Shown here piece after piece: positions 50,837-61,558 of a stretch of DNA of 64,000 nucleotides. The position numbers and the translations under genes are program-made. Where the stretch lies: the NCBI GenBank assembly GCA_020633495.1, contig JACKDR010000006.1:296328-360327 (forward strand). Direction: 5' to 3'. How positions within the stretch are numbered: position 1 is the first letter of the stretch; each line of letters opens with the position of its first letter. Below the pieces are notes generated by a model that saw nothing but the letters and a program-made list of their open reading frames with translations, had not been told where the DNA came from and searched no databases. This DNA is from Kofleriaceae bacterium. GTDB taxonomy: Bacteria; Myxococcota_A; Polyangia; Haliangiales; Haliangiaceae.

Positions 50837-51373
50837 CTACGGCTCGCGCAGCCACAGGCTGGCGATCGCGTCGGCGAACAGCCCGGGCGCGGGCGCGGGC
50901 GCCGGCTCGAGGGCGGCGCTCTTGCGCGCCGCCCCCTCCTGGCGCTTGCCGGTCACGTTCCAGGTCTGCGAGCACATCGGCTTGCCCTTGACGTAGTACT
51001 CGGCGACGAAGACCAGCTGGATCAGGCCCTCGTCGACGCGGCCGGCGACCGAGAACTTGCCGTCGACGCCCTGGATCGAGGACGGCGCGATCTTCGACGA
51101 CGCGCGGACCTTGCCGCTCTTGCCGAACGAGCCGTACATCAGCGGGAAGCGCTGGATGTCGACCACCAGCTGGGACTTCTTCTTGCTGATGTCGAGCTGG
51201 CCACGCGCCATCGCGATCGAGGTCGTCGAGCAGTTCGACGACACCTCTTCGTACCGGACCTCGTACGAGCCGATCACGTCGTCGCCCTTGTCGGCGCGCG
51301 CCTCGGAGGCACCCGCCAGCACCGCGACCGTCGTGAAGACGGCCAAGATCACCGGGGAGAGGTTCGTGCGCAT
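50837..51373 (-). CDS. Exported protein of unknown function
   Basis: 178 aa. Signal peptide (SPVILAVFTTVAVLAGASEA, cleavage near ARA-D). Mature part: IGSYEVRYEEVSSNCSTTSI, QLVVDIQRFPLMYGSFGKSG, EYYVKGKPMCSQTWNVTG, a small beta-rich domain with two Cys that could pair. Ala/Pro-rich tail ends LFADAIASLWLREP. No family recognised. Upstream, 51374-51549 holds no gene but has two inverted repeats, at 51442-51458 and 51492-51507. Confidence 0.75.
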   Translation of the reverse strand: MRTNLSPVILAVFTTVAVLAGASEARADKGDDVIGSYEVRYEEVSSNCSTTSIAMARGQLDISKKKSQLVVDIQRFPLMYGSFGKSGKVRASSKIAPSSIQGVDGKFSVAGRVDEGLIQLVFVAEYYVKGKPMCSQTWNVTGKRQEGAARKSAALEPAPAPAPGLFADAIASLWLREP

Positions 51374-51491
51374 GTCGGTCAGTTTGACCCAGGTCGCACC
51401 GGGTCCATTCAGGGATGGCCTCAGAACGACCCGGGTGATCCCGATCTCCGCGAGATCGTGGAGCGGATCACGACCGGCGGCAGCCGGAACC

Positions 51492-51507
51492 GGCCCCGAT
51501 CGGGGCC
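51492..51507. terminator. 16-bp perfect palindrome between two minus-strand genes
   Basis: GGCCCCGATCGGGGCC lies 43 bases after the stop of the S41 protease gene. A further stem, CGATCTC-CGC-GAGATCG, is at 51442-51458. They may terminate the protease transcript or control the downstream gene. No T-run. Confidence 0.4.
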
Positions 51508-51549
51508 CGGATCCGTGTGCCCCGATGTGGGTGACGCGGCCGGCCGCGG

Positions 51550-54500
51550 CTACTTGGCCGCGGTCTTGGCGTCCTCGCGGTAGACGTAGAACGTCTCGAC
51601 CGACCGCACCTCGGAGCTCTCGCGCGCGACCACGGTGATCTGGTTCGAGCCCGGCCACAGCGGCACCTCGACGTCGAAGGCGAGCTGGTCCTTGGTCTTG
51701 GCGCCGCGGTTCGAGCGGTAGTAGATCTTGCGGCCGTCGATCTTGGCGGTGCTGTTCGAGACGTAGACGTAGACGTCCTCGACGTGGGTCTCGTCCTTGA
51801 CCTTGCCGGCGAGGTCGTAGGTGGCGGCGGCGGTGGCCAGGGTCGGCGCCGTGATCGTGATCGCCGGCGGCGTGACCTGCCAGTACGGGTCGATCGTCGC
51901 CGGGCCGGCGCTGCCGCTCGACCGTGCCACCTTGCCGGTGGCGATGAAGCCGGCGCGACCGGGCTCGAGCTCGACCTTGGTCCAGGTCCCGGCGATCGCG
52001 AGCACCTTGAACCGGGTGCCCTTCTTGGCCCATCCGACCAGGTTGGTGGCGTCGCCGGCGCCCTCGCGGATCGGCGCCTGGGCCCGGGTCTCGACCACGC
52101 CCTTGGCGTCCTTGACCGTGACCGCCTTGTCGATCGGGAAGCGCAGCTTCTCCGAGGCGGTCGCGCCCAGGACGTTGTCCCAGATCATCAGCTCGACGAC
52201 GACCTCGTTGCCCTGCAGGGCCTTGGTGACGTCGAAGTCGAACTCGACGGTCTTGGTGGCGCCGGGCGCCAGCGTGCCGAGCTCGAACCGCGACCGGTCG
52301 AGGACGACGCCGTCGCCGGAGGCGTTGCGCAGCACCGCGGTGGTCTCCTCGGAGACGCCGGCGCCGGCGTTCTTGACGGTGACGCGCAGGCGGTGGCGCT
52401 CCTTGGGCTGGACCAGGCCGTCGCCGTTGCCGTCGTCGAGCAGCTGGTAGCCGTAGGCGAAGGTGGGGCGGGGCGCGGCGTCGACGCGGAGCTCGAGCGG
52501 CGCGGCCTCGACCGCCTGGCCGCGGCCCTCGCTGTAGACGAAGCCGAGGCGCTCGACCCGGTCCGAGGCGTCCTTGGGCAGCTTGACCCGGGCCGTGAAG
52601 GTGCGGGTCTCGCCCGGCGCGATCTTGCCGAACACCAGCTCGGTGTCCTCGAAGACCGGATCGTCGCTGTCGACCCGCGCCAGCACCCGCCACGCCGGCC
52701 CGGCGCCGTCGTTACGGACCGTGCCGGTGAGGACGATCTCGTCGCCGGCGGCGACCTCGGCCTTGGGGGTGGTGACGGTGGCGACCAGGGTCGGCGCCTC
52801 GTTCTGGTTGGCCGGCGGCGCCGACCAGTCGATGCCGAGCTGGCCGAGCGCGGCGCCGAGCTTCTTGTCCTGCTCGCCGCGCTCCTTGCCGACCATCGCC
52901 TTGACCTGCTTGACCAGGCCGGTGCGGGTCGCCGCCGACGCCGACGCGACCAGGTCGCGGGCGAAGCGGATCTCGAAGTCCTCGACGACCTCGTCGTCGT
53001 CGACCTGGTCGGCGTCCTCGTCCTCGGGGGGCGCCGCCTCGTCGTCGTCGCCGCCGGCCGCGGCCTTGGCCTTGGCGGCCGGCCGCTCGTACAGGAACGG
53101 CACGTCGTACGACGGCTTGTCGGTGTCGCGGGCGTAGGCCGAGGTCAGGTGGGCGTCGAGGTCCTTCTCGCCCCAGGTCCGGCTCGGCGGCAGCAGCCGG
53201 AACCAGTCGCCGACCGCGTCGTTCTTGGCCGGGACGTACATCCGCTGCAGCGCGACGTCGGGGACGATGCCCAGCGACTGGATCGAGCGGTCGCCCGGGG
53301 TCAGGTACTCGGCGACGGTCAGCTTGAGCTTGGAGCCGTCCTCGTTGTCGTAGAGGACCTGGACCGAGCCCTTGCCGAACGTGCGGGTGCCGACGATCAG
53401 GCCGCGGTCGAGGTTCTTGAGCGCGCCCGCGACGATCTCCGAGGCCGACGCCGAGCCGCTGTTGACCAGCACCACCAGCGGCGAGGCGGTGTCGCCGTTG
53501 CCGCGGCCGGCGCGGCGCGGCTCGCGCTCGCGGCCCGACACGGTGGTGACGATCGTGCCGGCGTCGACGAACAGGTCGGCGACCGCGATCGCCTGCTCGA
53601 GCAGGCCGCCGGGGTTGCCGCGCAGGTCGAGGACCCAGGCGGTGGCGCCCTGGGCGCGCAGATCGTCGAGGGCGCGCTCGGTCTCGGCGCCGGTCGACGA
53701 CGAGAACTGCTTGAGCTTGACGTAGCCGACGTGCTTGTCGAGCAGCTTGGACACCACCGACTCGACGCGGATGACGTCGCGGACCAGGTCGACCCGGACC
53801 GGCGCCGACGCGCCCTTGCGGTCGATCGTCAGCGTCACCGGGGTGCCGGGGTCGCCGCGCATGCGATCGACCGCCTCGTTGAGGGTCAGGTTCTCGGTCG
53901 GCTCGCTGTCGATCTTGACGATGTGATCGCCGGCCTGGACGCCCTTCTTCCACGCCGGGGTGTTCTTCATCGGCCGCACCACCGTGAGCTTCTTGTCGAT
54001 CATGCGGATGACGATGCCGAGGCCGCCGAACTTGCCGGAGGTCGAGACGTCCATCTCGCGCGCCGCCTCGGGGTCCATCAGCACCGAGTGCGGGTCGAGC
54101 GTCGACAGCATGCCGTTGATCGCCGCGTACTCGACGGCGGCGAGGTCGGCGCCGCTGTTCATGTTGGCCTCGACGAAGCGGAACACCTTGGTCAGCTTGC
54201 GGGCCAGCCGCCACGGCGAGTCGACGTCCTCGGTCGAGAAGGTCTGGCGCTGGTCGTTGACGACGACGACCAGCTCGTCGCGATCCGGGAAGGCCTCGAC
54301 CAGGACCTCGGGCACGTTGAACTGCACCGAGTCGAGCGCCTTGTAGAGCATCTGCTTGGGATCGATCCGGGTCGGATCGACGTAGTTCTCCTTGAGGCGC
54401 ACCAGCGTCAGGTTGAAGATCTTCAGCGCCGACAGGTCGTGCTTGACCACCGGCGGCGCGCCCGGCTCGGCGCGGACCTCCTGGGGCTTGACCGAGAAGC

Positions 54501-54600
54501 TGACGACCCCGGACGGGGTCCGGTGCACGAAGGTCAGCGTCACCGCGGTTACCAGCGCCACGCCGACGACGAGCGCGTTGAGGGACAGCCTCGATCGCAT
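51550..54600 (-). CDS. C-terminal processing peptidase (S41) with very long beta-rich extension
   Basis: 1016 aa; CtpA-type proteases are usually 400-700. N-terminal TM/signal anchor (ALVVGVALVTAVTLTFVH), a domain with VRLKENYVDPTRIDPKQMLY, a PDZ domain (FGGLGIVIRMIDKKLTVVRP), and the S41 core with nucleophile Ser in NSGSASASEI near residue 380 and general-base Lys in FGKGSVQ near 405. After residue 500 come an acidic linker, CARDB-like beta domains (VRNDGAGPAWRVLARVDSDD), an SH3-like domain (IREGAGDATNLVGWAKKGTR) and a final beta domain. It cleaves periplasmic proteins; the extension probably selects substrates or binds cell wall. Confidence 0.9.
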   Translation of the reverse strand: MRSRLSLNALVVGVALVTAVTLTFVHRTPSGVVSFSVKPQEVRAEPGAPPVVKHDLSALKIFNLTLVRLKENYVDPTRIDPKQMLYKALDSVQFNVPEVLVEAFPDRDELVVVVNDQRQTFSTEDVDSPWRLARKLTKVFRFVEANMNSGADLAAVEYAAINGMLSTLDPHSVLMDPEAAREMDVSTSGKFGGLGIVIRMIDKKLTVVRPMKNTPAWKKGVQAGDHIVKIDSEPTENLTLNEAVDRMRGDPGTPVTLTIDRKGASAPVRVDLVRDVIRVESVVSKLLDKHVGYVKLKQFSSSTGAETERALDDLRAQGATAWVLDLRGNPGGLLEQAIAVADLFVDAGTIVTTVSGREREPRRAGRGNGDTASPLVVLVNSGSASASEIVAGALKNLDRGLIVGTRTFGKGSVQVLYDNEDGSKLKLTVAEYLTPGDRSIQSLGIVPDVALQRMYVPAKNDAVGDWFRLLPPSRTWGEKDLDAHLTSAYARDTDKPSYDVPFLYERPAAKAKAAAGGDDDEAAPPEDEDADQVDDDEVVEDFEIRFARDLVASASAATRTGLVKQVKAMVGKERGEQDKKLGAALGQLGIDWSAPPANQNEAPTLVATVTTPKAEVAAGDEIVLTGTVRNDGAGPAWRVLARVDSDDPVFEDTELVFGKIAPGETRTFTARVKLPKDASDRVERLGFVYSEGRGQAVEAAPLELRVDAAPRPTFAYGYQLLDDGNGDGLVQPKERHRLRVTVKNAGAGVSEETTAVLRNASGDGVVLDRSRFELGTLAPGATKTVEFDFDVTKALQGNEVVVELMIWDNVLGATASEKLRFPIDKAVTVKDAKGVVETRAQAPIREGAGDATNLVGWAKKGTRFKVLAIAGTWTKVELEPGRAGFIATGKVARSSGSAGPATIDPYWQVTPPAITITAPTLATAAATYDLAGKVKDETHVEDVYVYVSNSTAKIDGRKIYYRSNRGAKTKDQLAFDVEVPLWPGSNQITVVARESSEVRSVETFYVYREDAKTAAK

Positions 54601-54753
54601 ATCCGTCGAGTATGAGGTCGGCGGTGGGCCGGCGCCAGCCAGAACCCGCGGCCGATCCGTCGGGGGCGCGGCGGGAATACCGAGGCGCCGCGGACGGTTC
54701 CGAGCGCCGCGGCATGGGCGCGCCGCCGGCCTGTAGTATGGTGTGGTCCTCCG

Positions 54754-55962
<1,209 letters not shown>

Positions 55963-55964
55963 CG

Positions 55965-56894
55965 ATGGTCGCCGCGCCCGGCACGCTGTTCGTGGTCGCG
56001 ACCCCGATCGGCAACCTCGAGGACCTGTCGCCGCGCGCCGCCCGCGTCCTGCGCGAGGCCGACGTCGTCGCCGCCGAGGACACCCGCCGCGCCCAGCACC
56101 TGCTCGGCCACGCCGACGCCGGCGGCGCGGTCAACCCGGCGCGGCGGCTGGTGTCGCTGTTCGAGGGCAACGAGGCGGCGCGCAGCGAGGCGATGGCGGG
56201 CGAGCTCGCGGCCGGCCGCACGGTCGCGCTGATCAGCGACGCCGGCACCCCGGCGGTGTCGGATCCCGGCGAGCGCCTGGTCCGCGCCGCGATCGCGCTG
56301 GGCGCCCGGGTCGAGCCGGTGCCGGGCCCGGTGGCCGCGGTGACCGCGCTGGTGGCGTCGGGGCTGCCGGCGGCGCGCTTCACGTTCCTGGGCTTCCCGC
56401 CGCGCGAGGACGGCGCCCGTCGTCAGCTGGTCGGCGAGCTGCGCGGCGAGCGCGCGACGATGATCTTCTACGAGGCGCCCGACCGGGTCGCGGCGACGCT
56501 GGCGGCCCTGCGCGACGGCCTCGGCGACGATCGCCGGGCCTGCCTGTCGCGCGAGCTGACCAAGGTCTACGAGGAGCACGTCCGCGGCACCCTCGCCGAG
56601 CTCGCGGTGCGGTTCGCCGAGGCCGCGCCGCGTGGCGAGTGCACGCTGGTGGTCGAGGGCGCGGCGGAGGCGGCCGCCGCGGTCGACGTCGACGCCGAGG
56701 TCCGCCGCCTGCTCGCCGACGGCCTGTCGCCGCGCGAGGTCGCGGCCCGGCTGGTGGTGGTCACCGGCAAGCCGCGGCGCCAGCTCTACCAGCTGGCGCT
56801 GGCGCTGGGTCGCGAGGCGGCGCGCGGCCGCGAGCCCGAGGGCGAGGTCGACGTCGACGGTGACGGCGCGGGCGCGGCCGAGGACGACGCGTGA
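55965..56894 (+). CDS. rsmI: 16S rRNA (cytidine-1402-2'-O)-methyltransferase RsmI
   Basis: 309 aa. Tetrapyrrole-methylase fold: LFVVATPIGNLEDLSPRAAR, VVAAEDTRRAQHLLG, ALISDAGTPAVSDPGERLVR, PVPGPVAAVTALVASGLP, FLGFPPRE, MIFYEAPDRVAATL. Methylates the ribose of C1402 in the decoding centre. The last 30 residues are acidic (EGEVDVDGDGAGAAEDDA) and extra to the family. It lies 2 bases after the sigma gene, and its TGA overlaps the next GTG, so the three genes are coupled. Confidence 0.95.
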   Translation: MVAAPGTLFVVATPIGNLEDLSPRAARVLREADVVAAEDTRRAQHLLGHADAGGAVNPARRLVSLFEGNEAARSEAMAGELAAGRTVALISDAGTPAVSDPGERLVRAAIALGARVEPVPGPVAAVTALVASGLPAARFTFLGFPPREDGARRQLVGELRGERATMIFYEAPDRVAATLAALRDGLGDDRRACLSRELTKVYEEHVRGTLAELAVRFAEAAPRGECTLVVEGAAEAAAAVDVDAEVRRLLADGLSPREVAARLVVVTGKPRRQLYQLALALGREAARGREPEGEVDVDGDGAGAAEDDA

Positions 56895-58204
56895 CCGCGG
56901 CGCCCGCGGTGCGGGTCGTCGACGGCGATCCGGTCGTGAGCTGCGAGCGCCGGCGCCTGGCCTCGGGCCTCGACGTCGTCGTGCACCCGGATCCGACGAC
57001 GCCGCTGTGCGCGGTCAACGTCTGGTACCGGGTCGGCTCGTCCGACGAGCGGCCCGAGCAGAGCGGCCACGCCCACCTGTTCGAGCACCTGTTCAAGAAC
57101 TCGCAGCACCTCGCCGGCAAGAAGCACTACGAGATCCTGCGCCGCGCCGGCGCGGTCGACAGCAACGCCTCGACCGGCGCCGACCGCACCGCGTTCCACC
57201 AGATCCTGCCCGCCGAGCAGCTCGACCTCGCGCTGTGGATCGAGAGCGATCGCATGGGCTACCTCTTGCCCGGCCTCGACGACGCGCGGGTCGCGCAGCA
57301 GCAGGCGGTCGTGCTGGCCGAGCGCCGCCAGCGCTACGAGAACGTCCCGTACGGCGCCGATCGCTTCGCGGTGGCGCGGGCGCTGTACCCCGAGGGCCAC
57401 CCGCACCGCCACCTGACCATCGGTCGCCCCGAGACCATCGCGGCGGCGACCCGCGACGACCTCGCGACCTGGTACCGGACCTGGTTCGTCCCCGCCAACG
57501 CGACCCTCGTGGTCGCCGGCAACGTCGACGCCGACGACGCGTGGGCGCGCGTCGAGCGCTGGTTCGGCGGCTTCCCGGCGTCGACGCGGCCGCCGCGGCC
57601 GGTCCCGGTGCCGGCGTCGATCGGGGCGTCGTCGCGCACCACCGTCGACGATCCGTTCGCGTCGATCCGCCGGCTGCACCTGGCCTGGCACGGCGTCGCC
57701 GCGTTCGGCGGCGGCGACGCCGAGCTCGACGTCCTGGCCTCGGTGCTGGGCGCGCCGGGCACCGGCCGGCTGTGGCGCGCGCTGGTCTACGAGCGGCCGT
57801 GGGCGCAGCGGGTGTCGGCGTGGCACAGCGCGACCCGGCTCGGCGGCGAGCTCCACGTCGTCGTCGACCTGCGCGCCGAGGCCGAGGTCGACGCCGTCCG
57901 CGACGTCGTCGACGAGGTCGTCGCGGCGGCGCGGGCCGGCGACCCGGCGACCGTCGACGCGCGCGCGGTGGCGCGGGTGTGCACCCGGCGCGACGCCGCG
58001 TTCCTGTGGCGGCTCGATGGCCTGGGCCGGCGCACCGCGGCGCTGCAGCGCTACCTCTTGTACCTCGAAGATCCCGGCGGACTGGCGGTCGATCTGGCGC
58101 GCTACCGGGCGGTCACGCTCGACGGCGTCATCGCGGCGGCGCGGCGGTGGCTGGCGCCCGACGCGCGGGTCGAGGTCGAGACCCGCGCGCTGCGCGCGGC
58201 TTGA
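56891..58204 (+). CDS. M16-family zinc peptidase
   Basis: 437 aa from GTG 56891. Inverted zinc motif HLFEH at residues 62-66 with the distal Glu in LAERRQRYENVPYG. Family signs: AVNVWYRVGSSDERPEQSGH, AVDSNASTGADRTAFHQILP. The second, inactive half is present (FASIRRLHLAWHGVAAFGGG) but compact. No signal peptide is obvious, so the location is uncertain; many relatives are exported. Another M16 subunit is not seen nearby. Confidence 0.9.
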   Translation: MTAAPAVRVVDGDPVVSCERRRLASGLDVVVHPDPTTPLCAVNVWYRVGSSDERPEQSGHAHLFEHLFKNSQHLAGKKHYEILRRAGAVDSNASTGADRTAFHQILPAEQLDLALWIESDRMGYLLPGLDDARVAQQQAVVLAERRQRYENVPYGADRFAVARALYPEGHPHRHLTIGRPETIAAATRDDLATWYRTWFVPANATLVVAGNVDADDAWARVERWFGGFPASTRPPRPVPVPASIGASSRTTVDDPFASIRRLHLAWHGVAAFGGGDAELDVLASVLGAPGTGRLWRALVYERPWAQRVSAWHSATRLGGELHVVVDLRAEAEVDAVRDVVDEVVAAARAGDPATVDARAVARVCTRRDAAFLWRLDGLGRRTAALQRYLLYLEDPGGLAVDLARYRAVTLDGVIAAARRWLAPDARVEVETRALRAA

Positions 58205-58235
58205 CACGTCCGTGGCGTCGTGGCACCCAGGGGAC

Positions 58236-58652
58236 GTGAGTCCCGCGTCCAGGTCGCGCGCCCGCGCCGCCGTCGCCGTCCTGGCGATGGTCGGCCTGCT
58301 GGGCTGCACGATGCTGATCGGGTGGCACCGCGCCACCGTGGCGCACGGCCGCTGCGTCGAGCACGGCGACGAGATCCACCTCGATCGCGTCGGCGGCGTC
58401 ACCGCGTGGGTCGCCGACGGCGTCGACGACGGGGACGGCCAGGATCACCTGGGCGCCAGCGACTGGGCCGCCCGCGACGGCGATCACCACTGCGACCTCC
58501 TGACCGCCCCGCACGGGGTGGCCTCGATCGACACGCCGCGGCTCGACGCCGCGCACCTCGAGGCGCCGCCCGCGCCGCCCGCGCCGCGCGCGGTGGCACC
58601 GGCGTCCGCGAGCCTGTTCCGGCTCGCGCCCAAGACCTCGCCGCCGGCGTGA
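58236..58652 (+). CDS. Small His-rich membrane-anchored or exported protein
   Basis: 138 aa from GTG 58236 (GTG 58212 is possible). Signal/TM ARAAVAVLAMVGLLGCTMLI, then HRATVAHGRCVEHGDEIHLD with several His and a Cys, and later DHHCDLL. These could bind metal. No family recognised. It lies just before the metal-uptake genes, which supports a metal-related role (inference). Pro/Ala tail. Confidence 0.55.
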   Translation: MSPASRSRARAAVAVLAMVGLLGCTMLIGWHRATVAHGRCVEHGDEIHLDRVGGVTAWVADGVDDGDGQDHLGASDWAARDGDHHCDLLTAPHGVASIDTPRLDAAHLEAPPAPPAPRAVAPASASLFRLAPKTSPPA

Positions 58653-58707
58653 TCGCCGCCCCGCGGTGACGCGCGAGCGTCGCCGACCGAGGGCGTGATC
58701 CCGTCGT

Positions 58708-58725
58708 GGCCGCGCGCGCGCGGCC
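58708..58725. promoter_or_regulatory. 18-bp perfect palindrome upstream of the metal operon
   Basis: GGCCGCGCGCGCGCGGCC, 34 bases before the GTG of the porin-like gene. It may be an operator or hairpin. It does not look like a Zur box. Confidence 0.3.
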
Positions 58726-58759
58726 GGATCGTCCCCCCGATCGCGAGGAGTCTCGAGCC

Positions 58760-60118
58760 GTGTTCCGTCCCCTGATCCCGATGGCGCTGGTCGCCGTCGC
58801 GGCGCCGCTCACGGCGCACGCGCAGCCCACGCCGGCGCCGGCGCCGCCGCCCGCGCCGGCCGCCGCCGCCGCCCCGGCCGACGACGCCACCGCCCCGGCC
58901 GACGACGCCGCGCCGCCGCCCGGCGACGCGCCCGAGGACGCAGCCGCGCCCGACGGTGACGCCGCCGACGACGACGAGGACCTGTCCGACATCGAGGCCG
59001 CGCTGGCCGACGACGCCGCCGCGGCCGAGGACGCGCGCCCGGCGCCGCCCCAGGGCGGCCTGGCCGGCGCCGCCGCCGCGCTCAACCCCGATCTCTCGTT
59101 CATCGCCGACGTCGCCGCCGCCTGGTTCTGGGGCGACGACCCCATGCAGACCGGCGATCACGACCCGCAGGTGAACGGCTTCACCCTGCAGCAGGTCGAG
59201 ATGTCGATCGCCAAGTCGGTCGACCCGTACTTCCGGTTCGACGCCAACATCGTCTTCAAGGACGACGGCGCCGAGGTCGAGGAGGCCTACGCGACCACGC
59301 TGGCGATGCCGCACGCGCTGCAGGTGAGGGCCGGCAAGTTCCTCACCCGCTTCGGCCGCCTCAACGCCACCCACCCGCACACCTGGGACTTCGTCGACCA
59401 GCCGCTCGCGTTCGGGCGCGTCTTCGGCGGCGAGGGCAACCGCGGCGCCGGCGCCGAGCTGTCGTGGCTGACGCCGCTGCCCTGGTACACCGAGGTGCTG
59501 GTGTCGGTCACCGACCCGCACGGCGAGGGCACCGCCCGCAGCTTCCTCGGCGCGTCGGACCGGGCGCTCGACACCCCGCTCGACGTCCAGACCACCGCCG
59601 CCGCCCACCAGTTCTTCGATCTGAACGACGACTGGTCGCTGCTGTGGGGGCTGTCGTGGGCGACCGCGCCCAACCCGTCCGGCGACGCCACCCGCACCCA
59701 CGTCGTCGGCGCCGACCTCTACGTCAAGTGGCGGCCGATCACGCGCGCCAGCTTCCAGCAGGTCGCGCTGCAGACCGAGTGGCTGCTGCGCCGGCGCCAG
59801 CAGCCGGCCGGCACGATCACCGACCTCGACACCTACGCCCAGCTGACCTGGCGGTTCGCCCAGCGCTGGGGCGTCGGCGGCCGCTGGGAGTACGGCGGCG
59901 CGCCGGCGTTCACCGGCGCCACCGTCGTCGACGATCTCGATCCCGACTGGACCGAGGCGCGGCAGCGCGCCACCGCCCAGCTCACGTTCTGGCCCACCGA
60001 GTTCTCGCGGCTGCGCGCCCAGGCGTCGGTCGACCGGCCCGCCTGGCGCGATCCGGTGTGGGCCACCTTCCTGTCCATGGAGTTCGCGGTCGGCGCCCAC
60101 GGCGCCCACAAGTTCTAG
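58760..60118 (+). CDS. Outer-membrane beta-barrel protein of the metal-uptake operon
   Basis: 452 aa from GTG 58760. Signal peptide (PMALVAVAAPLTAHAQP). Residues 22-100 are Ala/Pro/Asp-rich and hold the motif DLSDIEAALADDA near 74-86. The rest alternates aromatic and polar residues like a porin (NGFTLQQVEMSIAKSVDPYF, VRAGKFLTRFGRLNATHPHT, WSLLWGLSWATAPNPSGDAT) and ends in Phe (AVGAHGAHKF), as outer-membrane barrels do. It probably lets metal across the outer membrane for the ABC system that follows after 8 bases. The motif recurs in the permease of the same operon. Confidence 0.82.
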   Translation: MFRPLIPMALVAVAAPLTAHAQPTPAPAPPPAPAAAAAPADDATAPADDAAPPPGDAPEDAAAPDGDAADDDEDLSDIEAALADDAAAAEDARPAPPQGGLAGAAAALNPDLSFIADVAAAWFWGDDPMQTGDHDPQVNGFTLQQVEMSIAKSVDPYFRFDANIVFKDDGAEVEEAYATTLAMPHALQVRAGKFLTRFGRLNATHPHTWDFVDQPLAFGRVFGGEGNRGAGAELSWLTPLPWYTEVLVSVTDPHGEGTARSFLGASDRALDTPLDVQTTAAAHQFFDLNDDWSLLWGLSWATAPNPSGDATRTHVVGADLYVKWRPITRASFQQVALQTEWLLRRRQQPAGTITDLDTYAQLTWRFAQRWGVGGRWEYGGAPAFTGATVVDDLDPDWTEARQRATAQLTFWPTEFSRLRAQASVDRPAWRDPVWATFLSMEFAVGAHGAHKF

Positions 60119-60126
60119 GAGCCCTC

Positions 60127-61041
60127 ATGCGTACCCCCCTCGTCCTCGTCGCCTCGCTCGCCGTCGTCGGTCTGATCGGCGTCGCCCACCCGCGGCCGGC
60201 CCACGCCGACGTCAAGATCGTCGCCACCGTCCCCGACCTGGCGTCGATCGCCAAGGAGATCGGCGGCAAGAAGGTCTCGGTCACGGCGCTGTCCTTGCCC
60301 AGCCAGGATCCCCACTTCGTCGACGCCAAGCCGTCGCTGGTGCTCAAGCTGGCCAAGGCCGACCTGCTGATCGCGGTCGGCCTCGAGCTCGAGGTCGGCT
60401 GGCTGCCCAGCCTGCAGACCCAGGCCCGCAACAGCAAGATCCAGGCGGGCGGGGCGGGCTTCCTCGACTGCTCGACCTCGATCTCGGTCAAGGAGGCCGG
60501 CAACACCGATCGCGCCAAGGGCGACGTCCACCCGTCGGGCAACCCGCACTACCTCTACGACCCGCGCCGCGCCGGCAAGTGCGCCAAGGCGATCGCCGAC
60601 AAGCTGGCCGCGATCGATCCCGACAACGCCAAGACCTACGCCGCCGGCTACGCCGCGTTCGCCAAGCGCCTCGACGGCGCCCGCGCCGACTGGGAGGCCC
60701 GGCTCGCCGCCTACAAGGGCGCGCCGGTGATCACCTACCACGCGTCGTGGATCTACCTGTCCGACTGGCTCGGCCTCGACCAGGTCGCGACCCTCGAGCC
60801 CAAGCCCGGCATCCCGCCGACGCCCAGCCACGTCGCGCAGGTGATCAAGACCGGCAAGGCCAAGGGCGCCAAGGTCGTGCTGCAGGAGGCCTACTACCCG
60901 GACAAGACCGGCAAGCTGGTCGCCAAGAAGCTCGGCGGCGCGGTGGTCAGCCTGCCCGGCGGCGCCGACGTCGGCCAGGGCGAGAGCTACGTCGACCACA
61001 TGGACCAGCTGGTCGACAAGCTGGCCGACGCGCTGAAGTGA
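60127..61041 (+). CDS. Metal ABC transporter substrate-binding protein (ZnuA/TroA-like)
   Basis: 304 aa. Signal peptide (SLAVVGLIGVAHPRPAHADV). Cluster A-I metal-binding fold: VATVPDLASIAKEIGGKKVS, DPHFVDAKPSLVLKLAKADL with first His, GNPHYLYDPR with second His, ITYHASWIYLSDW with third His. No His-rich loop, unlike many ZnuA proteins, so zinc or manganese cannot be told apart. Periplasmic. Operon order: porin, binding protein, lipoprotein, ATPase, permease. Confidence 0.92.
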   Translation: MRTPLVLVASLAVVGLIGVAHPRPAHADVKIVATVPDLASIAKEIGGKKVSVTALSLPSQDPHFVDAKPSLVLKLAKADLLIAVGLELEVGWLPSLQTQARNSKIQAGGAGFLDCSTSISVKEAGNTDRAKGDVHPSGNPHYLYDPRRAGKCAKAIADKLAAIDPDNAKTYAAGYAAFAKRLDGARADWEARLAAYKGAPVITYHASWIYLSDWLGLDQVATLEPKPGIPPTPSHVAQVIKTGKAKGAKVVLQEAYYPDKTGKLVAKKLGGAVVSLPGGADVGQGESYVDHMDQLVDKLADALK

Positions 61042-61072
61042 TCGGCCCGGCGACCCGGGCGATGATGCGGCC

Positions 61073-61558
61073 ATGAAGCTCACGACGATGATCCTCGGTG
61101 GTGCGAGCGCGGTCCTGGTGGCGGCCTGCGGCGGCGGCGACGACGTCCCGGCGGTGGACGTCGAGGCCTGCCAGCACCTGCAGGGCGGCCCGTTCCAGGC
61201 CCTGACCGCCGGCGCGGTCCGCGACTCGTCGGCGCCCGGCATCGACGACGACCACGTCGCCTACCAGGTCACGCTGCCGGCGCGCGGCGGCGGCCAGGGC
61301 GGGTTCGTCTTCTTCGGCGCCGCCGTGGCCGGCGACTACGTGCTGTTCCTCGACGGCGACGTCGACGTCGAGGTCACCGACAGCGCAGGCGCGACGGTGG
61401 CGCCGTCGGCGACCGCGACCAGCTCGGCGGCGTGCGGCGAGGTCCGCCGCCGCCTGACCGTGCCGATGGAGCTCGGCACCTACTTCCTCGATCTGTCGTC
61501 GGCCGCCACCGAGGTGACCGCGGTGATCGAACCAGCGACGCCACCCGGAGGCGAATGA
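61073..61558 (+). CDS. Small lipoprotein within the metal-uptake operon
   Basis: 161 aa. Lipobox VAAC near residue 19. The mature part begins with Gly/Asp then ACQHLQGGPFQALTAGAVRD and a beta-sandwich-like body (GGFVFFGAAVAGDYVLFLDG). Two Cys. No family recognised. ATGA overlap with the ATPase start shows tight coupling, so it is probably an accessory metal carrier or partner of the binding protein (inference). Confidence 0.8.
   Translation: MKLTTMILGGASAVLVAACGGGDDVPAVDVEACQHLQGGPFQALTAGAVRDSSAPGIDDDHVAYQVTLPARGGGQGGFVFFGAAVAGDYVLFLDGDVDVEVTDSAGATVAPSATATSSAACGEVRRRLTVPMELGTYFLDLSSAATEVTAVIEPATPPGGE

Noticed and set aside
58653..58759. Zur-binding site upstream of the metal operon
   Set aside because: The only palindrome there is pure GC and does not match known Zur boxes.
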